Origin: a virus
DNA length: 59,558 bases
Virus record (IMG/VR): IMGVR_UViG_3300044825_000311
Span: 1-59,558 of that record
Reading direction: 5' to 3' (one strand)
Positions 8,910 to 17,147 of the stretch are shown here, piece after piece (position 1 is the first letter of the stretch; each line of letters starts with the position of its first letter). A program made the translations under genes and the position numbers. The notes beneath the pieces are model-generated. The model was not told the DNA's origin and searched no databases. It was given only the letters and a program-made list of their open reading frames with translations.

Positions 8910-11774
8910 CTATGTTATGGCCTGAAGCTGGTTCAAGGTCATGTTATCAACTGCGTCATCCACGTCATCAAGGATACCACGTAGCCTGTCGTGGTTTAGG
9001 TTGACGCCAAGAACGTATATCTGACCGGGCTTGACCGGGCAATCTTTGCCGATTGAGAACTTCTCTGACTTGGGAGTGGCGTTTACCCCGCATATCGTGA
9101 ACGTCTTGACGATCTCATTGTAGTCTCCGTGATTAGTATTGACCCATTGCTTGAAGTGTTTCCTGTCGATCATCATCGTACCGCTGGTGAACGGGGCACT
9201 GGGTGTCTTGCGATATGCGTCGATGCGGACACGAATGCCGTTGCGCGGAATGCGACTGTGATCAACCATGGGTCTGTTCGATCCGACCGTGTGCATAACG
9301 GTCACTGTGTCACCGGCAGCATCGTTAAGATACGCAGCCAGCATATCGAAGGCGTCCATCTTGTTGGACTTGACCGTCTCGCGCAGCGTACCAAGTTCGT
9401 TAAGGATATGACTGGTGCAGAGTTCGTAGTCGTACTGGATAAGGTTTAACTTCTTGGCAAGTTCATTACCAAGATCGGCCATAATGATAGCGTTCTCCCA
9501 GAAGCGTTCCTGCCCGGTGAACTTCGCATTGTACTTCTTGAAGAACCGCACCCGATGATCTTCGATCATTGCGCGGATACCATCTTCGCCAAGTTCAACA
9601 AGATGCTTAAGCAGTACCTCGCCAGCGACACCGTGGTTGTTGGACAGAAAGTCAAAAATCTTTTTGCCCGCCGTGGAGCTATCGCTGAACATAGGTACGG
9701 GATGCATGTTGATTTCCAGAAGGCGGGCAAGCTGCGCGTCTGTATCCATACCGGAGGACATCATCTTGGAGCCAAGTGATCGGTTGGATGAGGTCACGCA
9801 CGGAAGCCCCCACGTCTTGGCGTCCCGCTCTTCGGAGTTCTTGTTGAGCCTAGCCTTGTCCTTGCCCTGCGTAACCCAATAACAGAAGTCACCGACTTCC
9901 TTGTCGGGCATCATGGTGGCTTCATCGATGGTGATGGGTAGGTTGTTATAGAAACCGAAGCGGGAGAACACGGCGTTCTGCGTGTACTTGGCAGCGAAGT
10001 GCAGCTTGTCCGGTACGCCGTAGATCGACTGCATCCACAACTGGGCGATGGACTTGCCGCTACCTGTCGGACCACAGAGGCTGATGACCACGCCGCGAAG
10101 GCCACTGAACTGATACAGCGGGGATGAGAACGCCACACCCAAAGCGAAGCCGTGAACTGGGAGCCTACCTTTCTGAATGAGCGATGTGAACGTAGACCAC
10201 TTCGACACATCACCCTTTACGTCAAACAACTTGTCGCCTAGCTTCTGTGACGTGGCAGCGAGGTTGATGTTCTCAACCACTGCGGACCCACTGTCGTCGC
10301 GCCGGATGATGCGGTCGCCAATGAGGAACGAGGTATTGTCTTCCTTCCACCCCATGGTGGAGTACAGGTTCGTTACCGCTTTGATCTTGCGGAGTTCATC
10401 CATGTATGCGCGTAGCATGTTCTGAAAACTCGCTGTCTGTAATTTGCTTGCGAGGACGATACCTTGGTCTGCGATGGCTGTTGGAAACTCGCGATTGTCC
10501 TGTGCCAGATATGCCTGCCGGAACCTGAGTTCCTTCCACCCAACATGCGGACGGTTCCAGTGGTAGCGCACCACCTCGTAGCCCAGCGTCTCGTCATAGC
10601 CGTACCCAACAGGGTAGATATCGAACTTGCACACGTCGATATCGGTGCCATCGGTAACTTGCTTGATGCCATCCGCCGTGCGCTTGTATGGCTTAGGGAT
10701 AGGGATTTGAAACGCCAGTTGGTCCGGTGCGGATTGTTCGACCGCCACCTCTTCGCGCTGTAAGCCCAGTCTTGCTGGCGATCCGATCCGTTCGTGGAAG
10801 CGACACTTCTTACAAACATCGGGGCGTTCACTGTCGAACTTGGCACAGGTCGTGGGTCCAGTGGCTGCTCTCTTCCAGTGATCCAGCTTGCGGATCGTCT
10901 CGTCTTCGTTAAAGTTAGGGTGGTCCTTAGACCACGCAATGGCTGTGTCCTCTGGGTTGGCGCAGAACGCTGCGATACCCAGCAGCGCGTACCATGTCGG
11001 TTCGCTTACATCCTTCTGGTTGTTGGCCGCCCAGTTAACTTGGGCGCACTTGGATAGGATCACATCAGGGTTGGCCGGGGGATAGTCCTGCTTTACAGCA
11101 AGTTTATCTATCAGTGTAGTTCTGCTGTTTGAAGTAGTCAAACTCTGCACACGAGCCGGGGCACCACCGAATGTACCAAGGCACTGCCGCATTATCTCGA
11201 CGGTTGTTGGCTCTGCGGGTATGACAATCTTAACTTCTTCGCCACCCTTGTGGTTGATCGTACCGATAGGACGAAGCACTCGGGCACTGTCGGCTGGCAC
11301 AGCCGGATCGATCTTGAACCCATGCTTGCGACACGCAGCCTTTAGGTTCTCGGCTACGGGCTTCCACTCAGATGGTTCTAGTTCGCGGTCCACCACCCAA
11401 TAGACATGCCACCCATTACCGGACGAAACGACCATGGGCTTCGGCAGCCCGGTGGCCTTTACGAATTGTCCAAGTGCTACCAGCCCGTCCTTCTTTGTCG
11501 GGTATGACTTCTCCGGTTCCTTATTGATATCAATGTCAAGACAGAACGTCTTTGTCCGAAGTACGTTCTTCTGAAAGCGCCCACCCATTGGGTCAACAAA
11601 CGAAGAGATTGCGTAGTACGCACTAAGCCCAGCGTCACTGGCGGCTGTGGCTCTGTTGGTAAGGTCTTCGATTGTCGGAACAAGACGCTGAACGGGTACA
11701 GTCCCATTGAGATGGAACGATGCGTACCAACCTTCGGACGGCAGGATATGCCGCAAAAATTCCAGCGTGTTCAT
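8910..11774 (-). CDS. Primase-helicase (AEP primase fused to a P-loop ATPase)
   Basis: 954 aa from ATG 11774, chosen over an in-frame ATG at 11789 because GTAGGAG lies 5 nt ahead of it. The N-terminal half has archaeo-eukaryotic primase motifs: LDID (79-82), SSGNGWH (117-123) and SARVLRPIGT (163-172). Cys310, Cys321 and Cys324 with nearby His could bind zinc. The C-terminal half is an ATPase with Walker A GPTGSGKS (568-575), Walker B ITIDEA (614-619) and a TSSN sensor, resembling DUF927-type helicases linked to phage primases. It should prime and unwind DNA at the phage fork together with the PolA polymerase at 17-19 kb. No DnaB-type helicase was found elsewhere. Confidence 0.85.
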   Translation of the reverse strand: MNTLEFLRHILPSEGWYASFHLNGTVPVQRLVPTIEDLTNRATAASDAGLSAYYAISSFVDPMGGRFQKNVLRTKTFCLDIDINKEPEKSYPTKKDGLVALGQFVKATGLPKPMVVSSGNGWHVYWVVDRELEPSEWKPVAENLKAACRKHGFKIDPAVPADSARVLRPIGTINHKGGEEVKIVIPAEPTTVEIMRQCLGTFGGAPARVQSLTTSNSRTTLIDKLAVKQDYPPANPDVILSKCAQVNWAANNQKDVSEPTWYALLGIAAFCANPEDTAIAWSKDHPNFNEDETIRKLDHWKRAATGPTTCAKFDSERPDVCKKCRFHERIGSPARLGLQREEVAVEQSAPDQLAFQIPIPKPYKRTADGIKQVTDGTDIDVCKFDIYPVGYGYDETLGYEVVRYHWNRPHVGWKELRFRQAYLAQDNREFPTAIADQGIVLASKLQTASFQNMLRAYMDELRKIKAVTNLYSTMGWKEDNTSFLIGDRIIRRDDSGSAVVENINLAATSQKLGDKLFDVKGDVSKWSTFTSLIQKGRLPVHGFALGVAFSSPLYQFSGLRGVVISLCGPTGSGKSIAQLWMQSIYGVPDKLHFAAKYTQNAVFSRFGFYNNLPITIDEATMMPDKEVGDFCYWVTQGKDKARLNKNSEERDAKTWGLPCVTSSNRSLGSKMMSSGMDTDAQLARLLEINMHPVPMFSDSSTAGKKIFDFLSNNHGVAGEVLLKHLVELGEDGIRAMIEDHRVRFFKKYNAKFTGQERFWENAIIMADLGNELAKKLNLIQYDYELCTSHILNELGTLRETVKSNKMDAFDMLAAYLNDAAGDTVTVMHTVGSNRPMVDHSRIPRNGIRVRIDAYRKTPSAPFTSGTMMIDRKHFKQWVNTNHGDYNEIVKTFTICGVNATPKSEKFSIGKDCPVKPGQIYVLGVNLNHDRLRGILDDVDDAVDNMTLNQLQAIT

Positions 11775-11799
11775 ATTGTCTCCTACCATATAGAGAAGG

Positions 11800-11819
11800 A
11801 CGGGGGCCGCAGCCCCCGT
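11800..11819 (-). terminator. GC-rich hairpin between HTH gene and primase
   Basis: ACGGGGGC and GCCCCCGT form an 8-bp stem with a CGCA tetraloop, just after the HTH gene's stop (11840) and before the primase leader. On the minus strand it is followed by CCTTCTCTATAT, a weak pyrimidine tract, so partial termination or transcript stabilisation is likely. Confidence 0.5.
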
Positions 11820-11839
11820 GGATTTTCGATGCTACCAGA

Positions 11840-12115
11840 TCAGTTGATCAGAGCAAGCAGCCGCTCACGCCGCACTGCTGGTCCTTTAGGTATAACCTCT
11901 TCAAACCAGAGGCTGTCCTTCGTAAGGTCAAGTAATACCTTGATGACTTTGCGCGCCCTGAGAGCCTGCGCTGAACGCATATTGCCCCCGCGCACCCACA
12001 AGTAATACGTCATCCGCGAAACAGACATGGCCATGGCCATGTCTGTCGTGCTTAACCCAAGACGCTGACGAAGAATTTCTACCTTGGAGAAATCAATCGT
12101 CTTAGGCGTCGTCAT
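11840..12115 (-). CDS. Small helix-turn-helix protein
   Basis: 91 aa when started at ATG 12115, which overlaps the end of the upstream gene by 14 bases. Residues about 16-45 (LSTTDMAMAMSVSRMTYYLWVR) read as a Cro/CI-type helix-turn-helix: a helix, a tight turn at SVSR, then a recognition helix. The rest is a short helical tail. It could be a phage transcription regulator; its position ahead of the primase and a hairpin would suit control of replication genes. No partner operator was identified with certainty. Confidence 0.65.
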   Translation of the reverse strand: MTTPKTIDFSKVEILRQRLGLSTTDMAMAMSVSRMTYYLWVRGGNMRSAQALRARKVIKVLLDLTKDSLWFEEVIPKGPAVRRERLLALIN

Positions 12116-13046
12116 TCGGCGCATCCTGCAGCATTGCAGCGATCTCGTCTTCAAGCGAGGTATCGGCCACGGCTACGGGCTTAGGAGCGGCGGGCTTGGG
12201 GGCGGCAGCCTTGGGAGCTTCAGCCTTGGGTGTACCGAAGCCACGCTTGGGAGCGGGAGCTTCTTCCTCCTGCACAGGATCAGCCTTAGCCTTAACAAGC
12301 ATGGGCTTGGGCGCTTCGATCTTCTGCTGGACGGGTGCGCTCTTAACCTTCTCACCAGTGATCTCGGGGATCGACGGGTCTTCAAGGATAGCATCGACCG
12401 CAGCAACTTCTTCCTCAGTCAACCAGCCGCCAAAGCCAAACGTCAGCTTGGGGAAGGACGCCTTGGTATCGAAGCCGACACGGGTGCGCACCAGTTCGGG
12501 AGCGAAGCCACGGTGGGTCAAGTCCTTCTGGTACTGGCTCAAGTCCTTGAGTGCAGCGGGCGTGATCTGCATCAGATAGATGGGACCACCCGGATCGTCG
12601 GCAGACACAACAGCGATACGCTTGCTATCGCTGCAAGCCTTGAGGTCCTGACCCTGCGGCCCCTTCTTGGAACCCCAAGCGTTGTGCGGACAAGTGGCGC
12701 ACAGGTCGTTCTGCGGTTCGACCACGCTGCTATCCGGGTGCATACCGTCGAGCGAGAAGCAATCCGGTGCAGTCGGTTCAGCGTTCGGGTCCCAAGCCTT
12801 TGCGTAGAACGTCTTGGACAGACGCGGATTGGAACCAACGATCACCACGTCGAGGGTCGTTGAGTTGAGGACAGTTTCGGTATCGCCTTCCTTGATACGG
12901 AAGCGGCCACCCTTGATGGAGATACGCGGCCAGCTTTCACCGCTGGTAATACCACCAGCAAGTTTCTCTGCCAGAGCAGAAGGCTTACCGATGCGGTTGG
13001 CGATGTGCGCCGGAACCTTGGTGTCGAGGGATACGATGTTGCTCAT
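12102..13046 (-). CDS. Putative ssDNA-binding protein with acidic tail
   Basis: 314 aa. A globular N-terminal part (1-215) contains a Cys cluster CATCPHNAW, with a further Cys about 15 residues on (LKAC), that may hold zinc. Residues 235-290 are a Pro/Ala/Lys-rich linker, and the last residues, DEIAAMLQDAPNDDA, form an acidic tip. A folded core, flexible linker and acidic tail is the layout of single-stranded DNA-binding proteins, and the gene lies between replication genes. No OB-fold can be read directly, so the assignment rests on architecture and context. An AGGAG site precedes ATG 13046. Confidence 0.5.
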   Translation of the reverse strand: MSNIVSLDTKVPAHIANRIGKPSALAEKLAGGITSGESWPRISIKGGRFRIKEGDTETVLNSTTLDVVIVGSNPRLSKTFYAKAWDPNAEPTAPDCFSLDGMHPDSSVVEPQNDLCATCPHNAWGSKKGPQGQDLKACSDSKRIAVVSADDPGGPIYLMQITPAALKDLSQYQKDLTHRGFAPELVRTRVGFDTKASFPKLTFGFGGWLTEEEVAAVDAILEDPSIPEITGEKVKSAPVQQKIEAPKPMLVKAKADPVQEEEAPAPKRGFGTPKAEAPKAAAPKPAAPKPVAVADTSLEDEIAAMLQDAPNDDA

Positions 13047-13057
13047 GGTTTCTCCTG

Positions 13058-13345
13058 TTATGAGCGGTTGAAAGGAAGTTCTGTTTGTTCGGTGTCGATG
13101 CCCATCTTATCAAGGGCTTCGCTGTTCACGATCTGCCGCGCCACATCCAGCGGCGTTGCGCAGTATATGCTCGTCTGACCATCATCGCGGTACTGATTGT
13201 TCGATTTGTAGACGATGTAGCCGTTACCGATCTTGTAGACTTGGATGAACGGCGCACCACTGGCTATCGGGTGAGGGACAACCTTAGCAGGGCTAACCTC
13301 GTCATGGACGATCTCCCTCACCCAGTTCTTGATCCACTTGATCAT
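13058..13345 (-). CDS. Hypothetical protein (95 aa)
   Basis: Not recognised. The first 15 residues are amphipathic and rich in Trp, Lys and Ile; the centre is beta-rich (QVYKIGNGYIVYK) and the C terminus is helical. The start overlaps the stop of the preceding gene by ATGA, so it is translationally coupled within the replication operon. Confidence 0.7.
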   Translation of the reverse strand: MIKWIKNWVREIVHDEVSPAKVVPHPIASGAPFIQVYKIGNGYIVYKSNNQYRDDGQTSIYCATPLDVARQIVNSEALDKMGIDTEQTELPFNRS

Positions 13346-13743
13346 GCAGCCTCTACCTTCTTCGTCGGCTTGCGCACGTTGACTTCGATGCGTGTACCGT
13401 AGGTCACGCCGCTGGGTACTGCGTTGTGCGCGTCGATATATCCACGCACAGCGGTCTTGCTCACGCGCTTCTCAAACATATCGAACGCATCGTTCTCCTT
13501 CACGAACTGGAGCATGGCGTCCCAGTTCTCCACGCTGGCGTAATCCACCGTGGTCAGGAAGGCCGTGCCGTGGTTGGTCTTGAAGGACGTGACGCCCTGC
13601 TCGTCGGCCTTGGTCTTGATCCACGCTTCCAGCTTGTCGAGCTTGGCTTCGATCTTGCCCATGGCTTCGTCGGCCTGTGCCTTGATGGCACCCTTCTCGT
13701 TGCGCAGCTTAACGTATAGCGCGACTACATCATCTACTGTCAT
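13342..13743 (-). CDS. Conserved phage protein with N-terminal coiled coil
   Basis: 133 aa. Residues 1-55 are a long charged helix with heptad character, followed by an alpha/beta region (TSFKTNHGTAFLTTVDYASV) and a Lys-rich tail. Proteins with this layout are common next to recombination and replication genes in phages, but I know of no proven activity. It is coupled by ATGA overlaps to both neighbours (13058-13345 and the SNF2 helicase). Confidence 0.7.
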   Translation of the reverse strand: MTVDDVVALYVKLRNEKGAIKAQADEAMGKIEAKLDKLEAWIKTKADEQGVTSFKTNHGTAFLTTVDYASVENWDAMLQFVKENDAFDMFEKRVSKTAVRGYIDAHNAVPSGVTYGTRIEVNVRKPTKKVEAA

Positions 13744-15290
13744 TTCCCTGTATCCTGTTGAATGAGGTCCAGCAACAAACCTTGGAGCTTCTGCTTGTTC
13801 TGTAACCGGGTATACATTTTATATTCTAAGTCGGTGGCTTCGATGTGAACCACGTTGGCAGCGTGCTTCTTACCGATACGTTCAACACGTCCGTTGGCCT
13901 GAACGTATTGCTCGTTGCTTGTGATGGGTCCGTACCACACGATGGTAGACGCAGCCGTCAGTGTAAGACCATGCGCCATGGTAGCAGGGTGCGCGACAAG
14001 CACCTGCGGATGCGGACTGTTCTGGAAGTTCTGGAATATCTCGTTGCGTTTGTTGCTGCTCACCTCTCCATTAACGACACCTACTGTCCAATGCTTCGAT
14101 AGCTCACGCTCAAGCATGTTGAGCGTACCTGTTAGCGGCACGAATACGATGACCTTACCACCAGCTTCTTCGATGATCTCCTTCACCGCATTGATGCGCG
14201 GCGAACAGTCGAGTTCGATATGCTGGCCGTCTTCACCATAGGCTACACCACAAGATATCTGGATCAGCTTCTGCATCTTGATGGCTTCGTTGACCGCAGT
14301 GATCGCACCCTCTTCCGCTTCAGTCGTAAGGTGCTTGACCATCTTCTGGTAATGCTTGCTCTGCTCCGGTGTAAGTTCGACCTCGCGCGTCTGGAACACG
14401 GTGTCTGGAAGATCAAAGCATTCATCGCGCGTGTAGCGGATCGCCGGATGCAGAACATGCTTGACGATCTCGACGCTCTCAGGCCGTGGCACCCATGTGT
14501 ACTGCCGTATCTTGTACATAACTTGTTCACGGAAGGCGGTATATGTTTTGGGAATGAACGGACTATCGACAAGTCGCGCCAGCGCCCAAGCATCAGACGG
14601 TTCGTTAGGTGTGGGCGTGCCAGTCATCAGCCATAGGCGGGTGTCAGGGTTACGCGCCATCCAGTTACGCAGTTCCTTGAAGCGCCTCGTGCCGGGGTTA
14701 CGCAGCACAGCAGCTTCGTCCACGATAATAAGGTCGAACATACCGTGGCATTCATCTGCGATGATCCCAAACCCGTCATGGTTGACGATGTAGAAGTCAA
14801 CGTCCGTCTTGAGCAGCTTGCGCCTACGCTCGGCAGAGCCGTGGAGAACCACCGACTTGCGCCCAACAAAGTTGGAGAACACGGCGTCATCCCACACGCG
14901 CTTGAGTGTAGACAGCGGAGACATGATGAGCGTCTTCCGCACTGCACCCACCGACATGAGGTAGTCCGCAGCCCATAGTGCGCTCACCGTCTTACCCGTG
15001 CCGATGTCGTTAAGCACCAGTGCCTTTTTATGCAGCGTCAGGAACGCAGCCGTTTGCTTCTGGTGTTCATACGGTTTGAACCTACCTTCCCACTCATAGA
15101 AGTGGAGGATGGGTGACGGCACGTCGAACCCAAGAGACTGCAACGTGACGGCTTCTTCTAGCCGCAGCGGAACGACAACCGCTTCGCTACCCTTGATGTT
15201 CACTTGTTTCGCAGAAGGGAGAGCTTCAAGTACCCGGTACGGGTTACTCAGTTTGAGGAGCAACGCCCTCGCATTGGGAAGCACCAGCAT
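13740..15290 (-). CDS. SNF2/superfamily-2 DNA helicase
   Basis: 516 aa. Q-like motif YEHQKQTAAF (74-83), Walker A GTGKT (97-101), Walker B DEAA (191-194), motif III TGTP (223-226) and, near the C terminus, QANGRVERIGKK (motif VI with arginine finger). This is the compact SNF2-type translocase found in many phages, often beside a VRR nuclease as here. It probably remodels replication or recombination intermediates. The start lies inside the VRR-NUC gene (47-base overlap), so expression of the two is linked. Confidence 0.88.
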   Translation of the reverse strand: MLVLPNARALLLKLSNPYRVLEALPSAKQVNIKGSEAVVVPLRLEEAVTLQSLGFDVPSPILHFYEWEGRFKPYEHQKQTAAFLTLHKKALVLNDIGTGKTVSALWAADYLMSVGAVRKTLIMSPLSTLKRVWDDAVFSNFVGRKSVVLHGSAERRRKLLKTDVDFYIVNHDGFGIIADECHGMFDLIIVDEAAVLRNPGTRRFKELRNWMARNPDTRLWLMTGTPTPNEPSDAWALARLVDSPFIPKTYTAFREQVMYKIRQYTWVPRPESVEIVKHVLHPAIRYTRDECFDLPDTVFQTREVELTPEQSKHYQKMVKHLTTEAEEGAITAVNEAIKMQKLIQISCGVAYGEDGQHIELDCSPRINAVKEIIEEAGGKVIVFVPLTGTLNMLERELSKHWTVGVVNGEVSSNKRNEIFQNFQNSPHPQVLVAHPATMAHGLTLTAASTIVWYGPITSNEQYVQANGRVERIGKKHAANVVHIEATDLEYKMYTRLQNKQKLQGLLLDLIQQDTGK

Positions 15291-15570
15291 CGATATAATC
15301 TTTCAACAGTTTCAATGTTTCATCGTCAAACACTAGGAAGCACTTACCACCAGCGGCTTCGATCTGTGCCATGCACTTGCGCTGCAGTGCGGTAGGCTTC
15401 TTGGTCCTGTCGGCTTTGACTTCGATGCCAACGAATTGGCCTCGTACAATCGCCACTCTGTCAGGAATACCAGCACGTCCATAAGGTCCAGCTTGTGGGC
15501 TGTAGAACCAAATCTTGTGCTGATGAAGAAGCCTATCGACCTTTGCTTTGACCTTGCCTTCTGGTGTCAT
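15244..15570 (-). CDS. VRR-NUC domain nuclease
   Basis: 108 aa from ATG 15570 (a TTG just upstream is also in frame). The single domain shows the virus-type replication-repair nuclease signature: G-I-P-D (Asp37), IEVKAD (Glu50, Lys52) and LQRK (Gln63). This is a stand-alone metal-dependent PD-(D/E)XK nuclease, probably acting on structured DNA with the adjoining SNF2 helicase. Confidence 0.88.
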   Translation of the reverse strand: MTPEGKVKAKVDRLLHQHKIWFYSPQAGPYGRAGIPDRVAIVRGQFVGIEVKADRTKKPTALQRKCMAQIEAAGGKCFLVFDDETLKLLKDYIDAGASQCEGVAPQTE

Positions 15571-15602
15571 CAATGTATGTCCGCTTTACAACTATGTCAA
15601 GC

Positions 15603-16256
15603 TCACTGAGCGAAGTCGCACAGGTGTCTGGCAGGACAGAACCTGCACAGTCCGCTCGGACGCGCAGGCCAAACCTCTGTTTCCAAAGACTTTTCTATGC
15701 GATTAATCTGTGCAAGGAGTTTCGTCCACAGCTCTGCGGCATCCTGCCGCAGGTATTCCTCACGGTCCATCGCCTTGTCCTTGAGCCAGACAAATCCAAC
15801 GGACACGCGCTCGACTTCGGGATAGTGCGAGAAGATTTGCAATGCGTAGAGTTCAAGCTGGTCGAAGTCAGGCTTGCGCTTGCCCGTCTTCCAGTCGAGG
15901 ACTGCCGCTCTCTTGGTGTCAATAACCAGCACGTCGATCTTGGTACGCAGCCAAGCATCCTTGTCGAACCAGCCCGTGGGTTTAAGCTCTGCGTTTAGCG
16001 TAAGCTCCTGCTCAACCAGCAACTCTCCCTTCATTCCCTTGAGGATAGCAGACACAAGCCCTTCATACTGCGCAGCCTCTTGCGGAAGATCGGTGTTCGT
16101 CTTGAGGCGGTCTTCAAGAAACTTATGGATACGCTCTCCGTAGTGTGTCGCCTCGTTACCCGGATCGGACACGGCCTTTCGCACCCGCTGGTGGTAGTAC
16201 CGCAGCGGGCAGTTCATATACATCTTGATGGATGAGAACGAATGAGTAAGGCTCAC
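15603..16256 (-). CDS. Cas4/RecB-type PD-(D/E)XK exonuclease with iron-sulfur cysteines
   Basis: 217 aa. Active-site residues are His44, Asp108, Asp121-x-Lys123 (VLDWKTG) and the QLELY motif at 133-137. Cys16 at the N terminus with Cys204, Cys207 and Cys213 at the C terminus has the spacing of the 4Fe-4S clamp of Cas4/AddB-type nucleases. It would resect DNA ends for recombination or replication. No CRISPR array or other cas gene is present, so this is a phage recombination nuclease. The start overlaps the stop of the dCMP deaminase gene by four bases. Confidence 0.85.
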   Translation of the reverse strand: MSLTHSFSSIKMYMNCPLRYYHQRVRKAVSDPGNEATHYGERIHKFLEDRLKTNTDLPQEAAQYEGLVSAILKGMKGELLVEQELTLNAELKPTGWFDKDAWLRTKIDVLVIDTKRAAVLDWKTGKRKPDFDQLELYALQIFSHYPEVERVSVGFVWLKDKAMDREEYLRQDAAELWTKLLAQINRIEKSLETEVWPARPSGLCRFCPARHLCDFAQ

Positions 16257-16696
16257 TGATGAAGCTCCAGCAGACGAGACACATGGACGCCCGCTTCGTT
16301 AAACATCTGCATGGCAACCTCGAACTCTTCCATGGGCATAGACGTTGACCCGTTGTCCACGATCACCGTGGTGATGCCCGCTTGGATGAGGGTTCTCGCA
16401 CACCTACTGCATGGCATATGCGTAACGAAAGCAGTGCCATTCTTGAGGGGCATACCGACACGGGCTGCTTGAGCCACCGCGTTCTCTTCTGCATGACTGG
16501 TCCATAGATATTTGGCAGGACGCTCCATGCGCTCAGGTTTATCTTCGACGCCGCGCGGCAGGCCGTTATAACCAGTGGCTACGACAACCTTATCCTCGCT
16601 AACGACGATGCAGCCGACCTGTGTGTTGGGGTCTTTGGATTTGCTGGCGATGAGGTGCGCCATCTCAAGGAAGTGGTTGGTCCAAGACTTGGTCAC
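16253..16696 (-). CDS. dCMP/cytidine deaminase family protein
   Basis: 147 aa. Zinc site HAEENA (His68, Glu70) and PCSRC (Cys96, Cys99) are complete, as is the N-terminal GYNGLPRG substrate loop. The enzyme should convert dCMP to dUMP and so feed dTMP synthesis, though no thymidylate synthase was found in this genome. I chose GTG 16696 because AAAGGA lies 6 nt upstream; an in-frame TTG at 16702 is the alternative and overlaps the upstream stop. Confidence 0.88.
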   Translation of the reverse strand: MTKSWTNHFLEMAHLIASKSKDPNTQVGCIVVSEDKVVVATGYNGLPRGVEDKPERMERPAKYLWTSHAEENAVAQAARVGMPLKNGTAFVTHMPCSRCARTLIQAGITTVIVDNGSTSMPMEEFEVAMQMFNEAGVHVSRLLELHQ

Positions 16697-16698
16697 TA

Positions 16699-16986
16699 TC
16701 AATCCTTTGCTTTATCATACGCTTCGATGATGACGGTCCGCACAAAGACGGCGGGGGGAGTACCTTGCAGTTCAGCGTTCTTCATAACCCACGCCAAGAC
16801 GCTATCGGGCAGAGCCGGGGATACGTTGTGGTTCCAAGACAGAACACGTTTAAGCGTGAGCGATACGTTGGACTTAGTACACCCAAGCTGTGCGGCAATT
16901 TCGGTGACAGTCTTCTTCTCCACCTCGTAGAGGCGGACAATTTCATCGCGCAAGGACTGGCGTTTCAAGATGTTGTTTCCTTCCAT
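16699..16986 (-). CDS. Helix-turn-helix protein
   Basis: 95 aa. Residues 12-48 (RDEIVRLYEVEKKTVTEIAAQLGCTKSNVSLTLKRV in outline) form a clear sigma70 region 4/GntR-like helix-turn-helix: helix, TVTEIAAQLG, turn CTKSN, recognition helix. The C-terminal half is helical and could dimerise. It may be a regulator of the nucleotide/replication block. The ribosome site is weak, so the exact start is uncertain. Confidence 0.7.
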   Translation of the reverse strand: MEGNNILKRQSLRDEIVRLYEVEKKTVTEIAAQLGCTKSNVSLTLKRVLSWNHNVSPALPDSVLAWVMKNAELQGTPPAVFVRTVIIEAYDKAKD

Positions 16987-17147
16987 ACTTCCATGGCCTG
17001 TGCTGCGGACGTGTGAAATCCAGCAAGCGATAATGTATTAGCAGCAGTGAGTATCGCCGCTCTCAGCTTGACCACATCCGCCTCCGATTTGCGTAGGCTT
17101 TGGCTGAGTGTACGGTTGACGATCTCCAAGTCAGGTGGCTCTCTCAC
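16965..17147 (-). CDS. Small helical protein, GTG start coupled to polymerase
   Basis: 60 aa. GTG 17147 overlaps the polymerase stop as GTGA, which argues for it over longer upstream frames. The product is mostly one long helix with LSQSLRKSEADVVKLRAAIL, a likely short coiled coil. Not recognised. Confidence 0.6.
   Translation of the reverse strand: MREPPDLEIVNRTLSQSLRKSEADVVKLRAAILTAANTLSLAGFHTSAAQAMEVWKETTS

Noticed and set aside
15603-16256. Cas4-like nuclease as a sign of a CRISPR system
   Set aside because: No repeat-spacer array and no other cas genes; phage Cas4/RecB-type nucleases are common in recombination modules.
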